Shown here one piece after another: positions 1-9,500 of a DNA stretch of 64,000 nucleotides (the first letter of the stretch is position 1; each line of letters starts with the position of its first letter). This stretch comes from Rotaria macrura (Eukaryota > Rotifera > Eurotatoria > Philodinida > Philodinidae): NCBI GenBank assembly GCA_900239685.1, contig OENT01000681.1, forward strand, positions 18,605 to 82,604. Reading direction: 5' to 3'. Below the pieces are notes generated by a model that was given only the letters and a program-made list of their open reading frames with translations, was not told the origin of the DNA and searched no databases. Both the position numbers and the translations under genes were made by a program.

Positions 1-751
1 TCTCTTCGATAGATCATATATTAATAGGTAAGGTTGGTTTTATCAAGCTAAAATGCAAGCAATACACAAAACCAAAGTGAATAGTTAATTACCTTCAAAT
101 GTTTACATTTAAAATATGATTCATAGCACTATGTTGAATCTATTTTTGTAAGAAGAATATTGATCTTTCTACAAAAAAATTCAGTAAAAGATTGTTGTCT
201 ATAAATATTCGATTGATAACTTGATCAACGATGGCAAGAAACATATTTACAGCTTGTGTAATGAACGGAAAGTTTAACTTTTAGAAAAGCATGGCTCTTA
301 TGAAATGTCATCGAAAAGATGATGAACGAAATTAGAATCGAAGTTCCACGATCTTTTTACAGTATTCTCCCGTAAGTAAGCGGTAAACTTCTACACTTTT
401 CCGCTAATTTCTGATAACATCACTAGACTTTAGAAAACAGGGTTGATAATAAACACAGAATTAATTTCCTATACTGCTCCAGTTTCAAATGTATCATTGA
501 GTCAAATATATTCTGAACAGAATACAAGTTGATTTTATATAAGAAAATCAGATCTCACATCTCATTTAGTATTACCTTTCTTTCAGATTGACAGTCTGTT
601 CAGACAATTTTAGTATTTCGACACTTAAATGTTAGCTTATGTAACTAATCGATAGATACTTGATTGCTACACACAAGTGTTTGATCATATGACATTCATC
701 ATGATACCAAACTCCAAGTTCTACACGTAGATGTAGTGTTCGAGTAAAACA
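1..751. other. AT-rich DNA, no gene recognised
   Basis: No reading frame with protein-like composition or consistent splice sites was found on either strand. It lies just 3' of the decayed membrane-protein gene at 752-1664 and may hold its 3' untranslated region. Confidence 0.4.
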
Positions 752-1664
752 TTAATCAATAATTTGACGTAAATCATAGATAATAAACATTGCAACACTA
801 CTGAGTAGAATGGTCATTGATAAGCCGAATATGAAATATGTTCACAAATAAAATCGATGTCTCAGTGGATTTTTCGAAGCTTTTTGAGTAACAATAAAAT
901 TCGCCACACTAATAAACAGCGTAAAATGACCAGCAATGGTTGTGGCAAAGGATAGAAACGCAATAAAATAAAACAAAGATGATCACCGCCTCTACCTGGA
1001 ATCTGTTCAAAAACAAGAAAAATGAAAATGACAGCGAAAAAATATATTACTGTAAATAAGAATGAATACACCGAAGAACATAAGAGTTTTACTATTCGTA
1101 AATGACGCTGAATAAATAAGGAATGCTTCCCTATAGAAAATAAATGTCTCGAAATTTTGCTTTCGTGGTTTAGTTTTGGAATAAAAACCTGCCAGTTACA
1201 ATGGTGGATACTAATAGAATTAAACCCATCGATCCAAACAAAAAGAGCAAAAAGGAAAAAAAGAACATTTCAATCTAAGTATTCAAGTTAGTAACATGCT
1301 TGGAAGACGATGATCGAGTATAGTATCAGCAACTAATAGAATGATAGCTGCAACAGCTGAAATCAAACCTCCATAGAAATTCATAGATGTGTAGAATTTT
1401 TCGATCTCACTCATTTCAATAATGATGAACATTGAGCAAAAAGAAGCTAGACATTGTTATTTGCGATTACTTTTTCTGAAAATTATCGTTGTTTTCAAGT
1501 GGCATACCGATATCGGGATTCACTTGGCCATGTGATGTAAGTAACAATACTATCACTGTCATTTGTAATAGACAGAGATTAATTGTAAAGGCTCGAGATT
1601 TCAATCGTTGAAAAGAATGGCCATATTCATTTTTCTGTTGATCGAGACTAACAAATAAAGTCAC
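752..1664 (-). pseudogene. four-helix membrane protein, probably decayed
   Basis: Reading the minus strand, a first exon from 1664 encodes a hydrophobic helix (core LLQMTVIVLLLTSHG). A 61-nt GT-AG intron leads in phase to FYTSMNFYGGLISAVAAII. A second intron of about 59 nt, with a TACTAAC branch-like site, leads to a helix ending LILLVSTIVTG. Further on, a helix with FATTIAGHFTLFISVANF and a last one with FGLSMTILLSSVAMFIIYD end at a TAA at 752-754. The last two helices share one frame but are separated by a TGA at 842-844, and a frameshift near 1000 is needed to enter that frame. I do not recognise the family; the layout is tetraspan-like. It is either a pseudogene or has sequence errors. 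The overall series of helices is fairly convincing, the exon joins less so. Confidence 0.4.
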
Positions 1665-2461
1665 AGAAATGCTTCAATAAATCATGAATGATGATTTTTA
1701 TTAACGACAACGACGCTCTTTTTAGCGGAAATCCGTCCATACTGTCTCCGTTGAACATGTTTCGTACATCACGGATATTTTATTGAAATCGCAGTAAGAA
1801 ACATAGGTGATTATTCGTGTTCTATTGCCATATGCTTAATGAATGTTTAAGTGGTTCCATCTATTGAACAACGATGAATCCTATAAGTTTTTGAAGGAAT
1901 TCCCCGGGACAAACGGAAAGTGGCCCTTGTCCAATATTTAACCACTACAGGAAAATGAGTATTCATTTTTCATCGTAATTATGGCACGTTGCTTCAAAAA
2001 CTTTAGAGAACATATCACCAGTGGTAGGCATATCCATGCGGAAAAAAGATAAACTCTACAATGTTCGTCCCTGAGATCCGAAAATCGCCGAGTTTACTCA
2101 CCTTGCCTCGCCTCGCACTGCCACAAGGAGAGGCAAGTCGGCATTTTCTGCACCGCGGCGAGCACGAGTTTACTTTGTTAGTCGCCGAGTCGACTAGTCT
2201 ATACTTAGAATGTTATTTTTCATGAATAAATGGAAAATCTTTAAGGATATCTTTCGATTTTATGCAGCTCTTTCTAAGCGTTTCCATTTGCAGTGAAGTT
2301 TATCAAATCGGGACAATAACTTAGTGTGCATGGTGTCTCAACAATCAGCTTAAAAAAGAAAACTGTATATCTCTACAGAGTGATGAACAAATTATCTGAT
2401 ATTTTTCGTGATGGTAGAGGATACTTCCAAGCTTCTATTCAAGTGGTAGCAGCTTATTAAC
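1665..2461. other. AT-rich spacer with a GC-rich repeat patch
   Basis: No gene recognised. Contains the GC-rich patch at about 2087-2195 listed separately and ends at the assembly gap. Confidence 0.4.
2087..2195. repeat. GC-rich GCCTCGC/CGCCGAG repeat patch
   Basis: A roughly 110-bp GC-rich island in AT-rich DNA, with repeats of GCCTCGC and two copies of TCGCCGAGT in the same orientation near its ends (about 2088 and 2182). The same GCGAG-type motif, in the opposite orientation, makes up the patch at 3449-3590, so the two look like copies of one short repeat family. Confidence 0.5.
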
Positions 2462-2728
2462 NNNNNNNNNNNNNNNNNNNNNNNNNNNNNNNNNNNNNNN
2501 NNNNNNNNNNNNNNNNNNNNNNNNNNNNNNNNNNNNNNNNNNNNNNNNNNNNNNNNNNNNNNNNNNNNNNNNNNNNNNNNNNNNNNNNNNNNNNNNNNNN
2601 NNNNNNNNNNNNNNNNNNNNNNNNNNNNNNNNNNNNNNNNNNNNNNNNNNNNNNNNNNNNNNNNNNNNNNNNNNNNNNNNNNNNNNNNNNNNNNNNNNNN
2701 NNNNNNNNNNNNNNNNNNNNNNNNNNNN
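2462..2728. other. assembly gap (267 N)
   Basis: A continuous run of N. Any reading frame crossing it is meaningless. Confidence 0.99.
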
Positions 2729-3448
2729 ACCAAAATGATCAGCAAATAAGACCTCTAAAAATATGATTCTTCAGTAAGTTCTCGAATAGCGTTGCTAATT
2801 TGTTCACTGTCCAGAGGAGTACTTTATCAAACTTCAACTAAAGTCACTGGTGTTTTCAGATCTTTTCAGTGCAAACAGATTTGAGAGGATTTTGCGAAGT
2901 TAGATAGAATAGAGAAAACTCAAGGATTCAAATAAAGTATTACATAATTTTGAAAATCTAAGAACAGGGGAATTTGCATCCGATTGTAGAAACCCCAGAT
3001 TTATAGTTTATCTTTCGCATAGAAATGTAAATTTTTATCTTTTAAATTAGTGATAATAAGTCTAATTGATGTTATTAAACCTTTTACTGATGAATAAAAA
3101 CTTTGAAGTATCTCTACAATTAGAAAAAAATGAGTTCATTTGATCATAATCCTGTGCACCTAGGCTGTTTTCTGTTTGCTAGATGACCTTTAGCACACTC
3201 TGAATACACATATATTTAATTATTCACTCTAGTCCAACTATTGCACTGATGAAGTTCTCAGAGCATTGTTTATACGCTCAGTAAAAAAATGCATGATCTT
3301 TATTTATTTGATTATCATTGATATGTTTGTTCTTTTAACTTATTTAAATGTATAAAATGTTCTTTATTCGATTTTATAAAATAAAAGGATAGTGATTGTT
3401 ATGGGTGGTTGAAAAAATACCTAAAAATAACAATTTTATTATAAACTT
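2729..3448. other. AT-rich spacer
   Basis: Nothing recognised on either strand; no coding-like frame and no clear repeat. Confidence 0.4.
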
Positions 3449-3590
3449 AAGGCGAGGCGAGGCGAGGCGAGGCGGCGGTGACGAGTCGGAGTCTGAGAAG
3501 GCGAGGTGAGGCGAAGCAGCAATGAGCAACGCGCCAGCATAACGAGGCCGTGAAGAGTCGCTTTTTTGATTGACTCGCGGATCTCTGGTT
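3449..3590. repeat. GCGAG-rich tandem repeat patch
   Basis: Starts with four to five tandem GGCGA units, then degenerates through GAGTCGGAGTCTGAG-like sequence to about 3590. It is strongly GC-rich against its surroundings and resembles the reverse complement of the patch at 2087-2195. A 14-base string from it (CAATGAGCAACGCG) recurs at about 7868 inside the long NUP93 intron. Probably a short non-autonomous repeat or expanded minisatellite. Confidence 0.5.
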
Positions 3591-3884
3591 CGTCCATGCT
3601 TGAAATACATGAAATTCAATTTATTTTCCAAAACTAATCATAATGTTTTTGTAACTATACGATCTAAAAGACTTAATGATTGTATTTTTATCAGATATTG
3701 TCTAGTCTAGTGAGCAAACATTTAGACGTGTGTGACTTTAGAAAAAGTATATTTAAAATTCATATCTCGATCGAATTGATGATATTAAACTATTCGAAAT
3801 ATAAATGTGACTATGAGATTATTATCTATATTGATTCTGTGAAGGTTTACAAAAATAATGTTTTTTGAATAATAATCGTTAAAA

Positions 3885-3990
3885 CGAACGATTCCAGGTC
3901 GATCAAAACGGTATCGTTCACGATTCGAATCAGGGGCTCCGATTAGGGGGGGGGGGGTGTGGGGTCTAGTCCCCCACAAAAACATAAGAA
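3885..3990. repeat. partial CCAGGTC element end and G-tract repeat
   Basis: CCAGGTCGATCAAAACGG at about 3894 nearly matches the left end of the palindromic element at 5092 (CCCAGGTCAATCAAAACAG). Around it are inverted CGATTCG-type motifs. It is followed by a run of twelve or more G and a GTCTAGTCCCCC string. This looks like a truncated or differently built copy of the same element family; no matching right end was found. Confidence 0.4.
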
Positions 3991-4247
3991 GTAAATTTTG
4001 CTTCTGCGAAAATTTTGTCACTATTTCTGGCAACTTGAAGATTTTCAGCTACATTATGGCTATACAAACTCATTAATACGTTTCAGCTCTAGTAAACATT
4101 TTTATTTATCCACTTCATTATTAAAAGAATCTTCTCGTACCACAGTTATTCTTTACTGTCTGTGAATTCGATATTTTAATTCTCTTTTCTGTGAGAATAT
4201 TTGTTTAAAATTTCTTCTAGAGTATCAATTCATTGTATGTACCGTTT

Positions 4248-4425
4248 CTGCCAGAAAATTCATTCTGTCTACTTCCCCTGCCAAAATATCTGTTCATTCT
4301 ATCTATTGCTTCTGCCATGATATCTGTCTATTCTATTTGTTGCCCCTGTATGAATATTTATTTATTCTATCCACTTTTTCTGCAAAGATATTTATTCATT
4401 CTATTTGTTTTTTTTGCCGAATAAT
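4248..4425 (+). repeat. 34-bp minisatellite
   Basis: Four clear diverged tandem units of 34 bp, each starting TGCCAAAATATCTG or similar and ending in a pyrimidine run (TTGCTTC, TTGCCCC). A shorter leading unit precedes them and a fifth is interrupted after TGCCGAATA. The series resumes at about 4582 with TGCCGAAATATCTATTC. The split is explained by the inserted element at 4427-4580. Confidence 0.6.
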
Positions 4426-4426
4426 A

Positions 4427-4580
4427 GCGACGCTAGAAATTTATTTGAGGGTGGGCTGAGTCCACCCTAGACCATCTCTGTCGCTGCTACAAAATTTTGT
4501 GTCAAGGGCTTTAGAAAGTTTTCAGGGTGGGCTCAACTTCCTCTCGAATGGGCTGAGTCCACCCCTGGCGCCGCCACTAC
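4427..4580. mobile_element. hAT-like non-autonomous short element
   Basis: A roughly 154-bp insertion in the minisatellite. The left end reads TAGCGACGCTAG and GAGGGTGGGCTGAGTCCACC; the right end, on the other strand, reads TAGTGGCGGCGCCAGGGGTG. Ends of the TAGNGGCGGCGCC type followed by a G-rich stretch are typical of hAT family termini. TGCCGAATA on the left and TGCCGAAATA on the right could be target-site remnants, but they are also the minisatellite unit start. No coding capacity. Confidence 0.45.
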
Positions 4581-4589
4581 TGCCGAAAT

Positions 4590-5460
4590 ATCTATTCGTT
4601 TTGTTCAGAATGTTTTAAAAGCGTTAGATGATCGTTTTGATTCTGAAGCAAAGCAACTGATTCACAATTTGTGCATATTCTCTTCTCCTACAAAAGTTTC
4701 ACCTGAAGAGTTAATCAGCAATCCGTTAATAAACAAATACACGTCTCCTAGCACATGCGTACACAAGGGTGTTGATGAAAAAGTGTACGAACGAACTGAT
4801 AAGTTATTACTTAATATACAATATTGAAAAGATGATATCTATGCCTTCCTAGAGATTGTTGAAAGTATTACTTCGATTCCATCAATATTATCAAGACTCG
4901 CAAAATTTGGCAGTGAACAATGCCCAGAATAGTTTCGATTGTATCAAATACTTGGAACATTTGCAGTTGGTTCGAATGAATCCCAGCGAATATTTAGTGC
5001 TCTACGATGGATAAAACCCTGGTTAAGAAATCGCTTAAATCATACAACTGTCGAAATATTGTTGAAGTTATATAATCTTGACATAGAATTACCCAGGTCA
5101 ATCAAAACAGATATCCGTTACGGACCGTTTATTTGACGCAGTTATACGGACCGTAACATCATTAAAATAGGGACGTATACGGCCGTATTTTCACAGTATA
5201 CGAGCCTTTATTACTGTGCCCAGAAATAGTGCCGTGTACGGAGCTGTATACTGTGAAAATATGGCCGTATACGGCCCTATTTTAATGATGTTACGGTCCG
5301 TATAACTGCGTCCACTAAATGGTCTGTTTCGTTCGACCTGGGCAACAGATGATGCAATAGATTTCATTGTTCATGATTTCATAAAAAACTCAGGGCGTGC
5401 GAAGTCACGAAACTTAACATTATTTTTTCAATCTAATCAGATGAACCTGAGAGAGGTTGA
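4590..5460 (+). pseudogene. hAT transposase remnant (C-terminal part)
   Basis: Conceptual translation, with stops, gives the C-terminal part of a hAT-superfamily transposase. It includes YQILGTFAVGSNESQRIFSA followed by LRWIKPWLRNRL, the dimerisation region found in TTF-/BED-type hAT proteins (compare the family pattern R-x-FSAL-x-x-IK-x-WLR). In-frame stops occur near 4826 and 4931. The reading is broken at 5092 by a 251-bp palindromic element and probably resumes after 5343 (TDDAIDFIVHDFIKNS, with a stop). DNA-binding and RNase-H catalytic regions are absent, so it is a dead copy. Confidence 0.75.
5092..5342. mobile_element. CCCAGGTC-bounded palindromic element, copy A
   Basis: Begins CCCAGGTC and ends GACCTGGG. 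The interior is a near-perfect inverted repeat with arms of about 78 bp (about 5120-5199 against 5246-5323) around a spacer of about 45 bp. It is built on GTATACGG/CCGTATAC motifs. It has no coding capacity. It interrupts the hAT transposase remnant, so it is a younger insertion. No obvious target-site duplication was found. Confidence 0.75.
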
Positions 5461-6560
5461 ATTTTGAAAAGCTTTTTGAAATATTATTTTTTGATGCATA
5501 TTTTGTTTTTACTTGCTTTTAAAAAAGACACAATTAGATTATGATATTATGAAATAAATGTGGTTTGTTAAATACTGTCTGCCGAAACAGCTTAACGTTT
5601 TAGAAAAATTTAGCCCCCCACACATTGAAAAGTAATCGGGAACCAAGATTCGAATACCCACAGAAAATGTTGTTGAAACGCTGTATTTACGGTAACAAAC
5701 AGGATCAAAGTCGAAAATTGAGGGGTGCTCATAAAGATCGTTGATTATTGACACTAAAAGAACTGCAACGAAAGCTATCAAGTATACTAGATTGCAGAGA
5801 AATCAAAGTTCTACACGACTGAGTTTTACGAAGAATTCTACAACCGTTTATATGGGTACACAGTTGAATGAGATTCGTCCCAAGGACTATAGGATCTATG
5901 AACCGGTATATCGACTCTCCAGACAATAAACTACGGTGAAAACACGATGTGCCATATATGATTCGACGCAGTGCAAGCTGCTCTACAAAATCATGTACGA
6001 GAAATTCCAAAACAAAAGTGGTCATAAAATCTGACAGGGTCCTTTCTCGAGATGAAAATTAACTCAAAGGCACTATCACCTAGTTTATCAATGACGATAG
6101 AGAAAGAAACAGAAAATATCGTATCCTATTACAAATATTCTGTTGTCTACTTGATTTTAATTTAACAAAACATGATGCCTATCATATATCACGAGCATTA
6201 CTAAATCGATTTGATCTTTTCATTCAAGTCGTGTACATATCCATTCTTTTACCGAAACCTATAAAAAAATCGTTTTTCTCTTATAGAGATCGGAATTTCC
6301 TCGACTAGATTGATTCAATTGCTAATCGATAAATTAACTTTCATTAATTCAAATCCATTCGTTCTATATGCTGATTGCACGTTTCGTTCTATACACTTTA
6401 TTTTTCTTGTCTTTTCTGAAAAGCATCGAAGTCAAAATATTCAGCAAGATAGAAAAAATCGACATGTTCCAAAGACAATTTTTCTAATTTTCATTAAACA
6501 GTCAAGTTAACGACAGTAAAAACAAAGAGTTCTGTTTATTATTTATAACATATTTAACAC
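5461..6560. other. spacer between hAT remnant and NUP93
   Basis: Short open frames on both strands overlap each other at 5.5-6.0 kb. None resembles a known protein or shows consistent splice sites. A minus-strand polyadenylation signal for NUP93 is near 6535. Confidence 0.4.
6535..6540 (-). terminator. NUP93 polyadenylation signal
   Basis: AATAAA on the minus strand (TTTATT on plus), about 20 bases after the NUP93 stop codon. Confidence 0.5.
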
Positions 6561-9500
6561 TTAATGAAATGACATGTCCTGATCATAATATTGGTTTGCT
6601 TGTTCACACAAACGATCAATAGAACGCAATTGTGTTCGTGTAAATGATTGAGATTGCATATGAGCAAATTCAGCCAGGTGTGTTAAATCAACTGGAGCTG
6701 TATGGCGATAAAATTCATATTGATGTTTTTCATCTTCATTCAAAATCGAACTTGCTCCATGTTGTATAACTAATAAATGAGTGCGAAGTGCAGCTAAGCA
6801 AAGATGAGGAAATAATTGTTGAAGCTAAAAGAAAAGAAAACATTAAGTTCGACTTGTACTTTGCCGATAACAATAAAATTCATTACCCATTTATTCGATG
6901 AAAATAATTGTCTAGCTTGTTCATCGCCATTGTAATCGTTGCCATAGGGAAACAATTTTAATTGACGTAATACTAGAAATGCTCGTTCATGCTGTCCAAC
7001 TCGTAGATAATAATCCACGAATGCATAAATATCCAATAGAAGAAAATAATCTTGCTGATTTTCATCATGTTTCATGGTGGATAATATTTGACGACGTTGA
7101 GCTAATTCATAAACAAATGGTATTGCAGATGATGTCGATGAGGGCATTAATAGACGATCAAGAATCAATTGTGTCATGTATTCAGATGCGAGACGTATAC
7201 ATGAAGAATAATCACGAGCTAGTTCAAAGAGTGCTGACGCAACAAGAAGATGAGAACGATGATACTCTTCAATTGTTGCTGCTAGGCTACTTAATACATC
7301 ATCAATATCAGATTCATCAAGATGAGATAACAGTTGGTGAAGAAGACCTATAATGAAGCATGTGAACTAGAGTGTATTCTCTCGATAATATTGTCTGTTG
7401 TAATACAATAGGAAACATTCTACAAGCGGTTATACTTTGAATATAAACTGTAACGCCAATCGGTATACACTGCAATTATTTATGATAACTGCGATGGCAT
7501 TAATTTATTCTTTCTATTTTTGTAGCATGACCTTTGTTATCATCCAACTTGATTCTTCTCAAATTCATTAGGTAAATGCGTGTTATGTTGTAACCAAACG
7601 TCATTCATATGCGCTTTTTGATTGAATACAAACGTCTTATAGGATGTGTGAATAAAAGGTGAGATATTCTTTTTACACATTTGTCATGGATAATGATAGT
7701 CTTTAATTGACGCCTGCTATACATTATAGTATGTCTTTAGAGTTTATTTCATAATTTAAAACTTCTTTTAGATCACATCGGGGATCAGAATAATGAAGAA
7801 TTATTTCATTTCAATGAATCAATATTATGGAACGGTTTCTTTTCTTGGCAAGTTAAAAGATCGCTCCAATGAGCAACGCGTAACTCGATAAAAGTTCCAG
7901 TCTTTCACTTATTACCGAAAAATAATCTAACGTAGACGGGCAATTTTTCCAAAAATGAATGCTGTTAGCTCATAAGCAACACTAGGAAAGCTCATTTGGA
8001 AATATCTGCTTCGACTACTGTATCGATGCAGGATTTATTTTCAAAACGTTTGTTTTTCTCCATCTTAACATAAATACAACGTAAATGTAACCAGTGCTAC
8101 CGACCAACCTGTTCGATCAATATTTCGAACTAGACAGTAAACCGATATTTATAGTGAATTCATCAATGGCTAGTCAACTGTTCCCTCCAACTGCTGATTT
8201 TATGAATAAACTCTTTAAACTAACATATAATGCTAAAGTGAAATTGTATCCATACAAGGGATCATTTCATGGACTATCCAATAATTCGCTGAATGCAAAC
8301 TTTGGAGAATGTTCTCCATGAAACTATACTTATTAATATTAAAGCAGAGTCCTAATTTGGAGCTAAAATAAGACGGCAACTAGCAACACTTTTTGTATAC
8401 TGGTATGCAGTGTCGATAGACCTACAGGCCTGGTACCGATGGTCAAATGGTCAGGCTGATTCCATCTAGGAAGAACACCATGCCTGACGATTCACATCAA
8501 CAATGGCAAGTATATACTGTAACCATAGAAAAATCTTTCGAGTAAGAGCAATCAAATAATCGACAGTATTTAAATTCAAAAAAAAAACTTACTGTAGGGC
8601 TATTGCGATAAAAAGTATGAAGTGCAAAACGCAATCTTTCGTATCTGATATTTTCTCATGAGAGCACGGCTTAAATCTTAGTTGAACATTCGAAGCTAAT
8701 TATTCGATTTACTGTCCCCATGAAGACAGTACCTTCAAACGAAAAGCCACGCAACAATGAGGAATATCGGTCTTTGAAAACTATCGAGTTAAAAATTCGT
8801 TGAATCGCCATACCTTTCTCCAGTTTGAGTACTTTACCATCATCATCTTCATCTATATCTGTAATGATAATCCATTTTCCATAAACAATAGGTATATCAT
8901 CTAGATTGGTTGTTAAATCTATCAATAATCGTCGAAATTCAGTTCCAGCTTCTAAATGTTCAATATTAATCAGTGCATATGCATAATTGATCAATTCCCA
9001 ATAACGATTTTGATTATTAACTAATTTTTCTTTTAAATACGATTCAACCAGTTTAGGTAAATTCAAAGCTGTATTAGTTTTATTTTGTTGTGAATTTCCT
9101 GCAATCATAATCATGCATTCATCAATCGATGATGTTAATCCCAGTAAATACTTTTCATTAAAATAAATTGATAAATGAATCGAATGAACCTTTGTTGATG
9201 AAATTTTAAAAAGAAATTCACATGCCGATTCAAATGCACCACATAAAAGAAGGACACGTGCATAACGATATGGTTGTTCATAAGCTTTGAAATATTCTTC
9301 ACCAAGATCTCGCAATATCCAACGTTGAAGTCTTGGTATAGTCAATTGAACATTTGTACGATCATGAAATGCTGTCTCGTTTACTGTTTGAATTTGTGCT
9401 AATTTTATCCAAAGAAAATCTTCAATACACAGAAGAACATCTTCATGTGCATCAACTAAATTTGTACGATCAAGTATACATATAACGGCACTGAAAATAA

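Noticed and set aside
862..1071. 69-codon minus-strand frame rich in Leu, Arg and Pro
   Set aside because: Another frame of the same stretch gives helices with typical membrane-protein composition that continue the upstream exons, so this frame is likely a shadow.
2392..2745. 117-codon minus-strand frame
   Set aside because: Almost all of it is the N run.
4248..4425. Possible CRISPR-like array
   Set aside because: The 34-bp units are directly adjacent and diverged, with no spacers, and the genome is eukaryotic; it is a minisatellite.
6979..7353. 124-codon plus-strand open frame
   Set aside because: It is antisense to NUP93 exon 9, whose minus-strand translation matches the Nup93 family closely.
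8597..8656. Possible extra NUP93 exon with an AG acceptor and GTAAGT donor
   Set aside because: Its frame does not fit the phase between exons 8 and 9, and the residues do not match Nup93; exons 8 and 9 join directly in phase.
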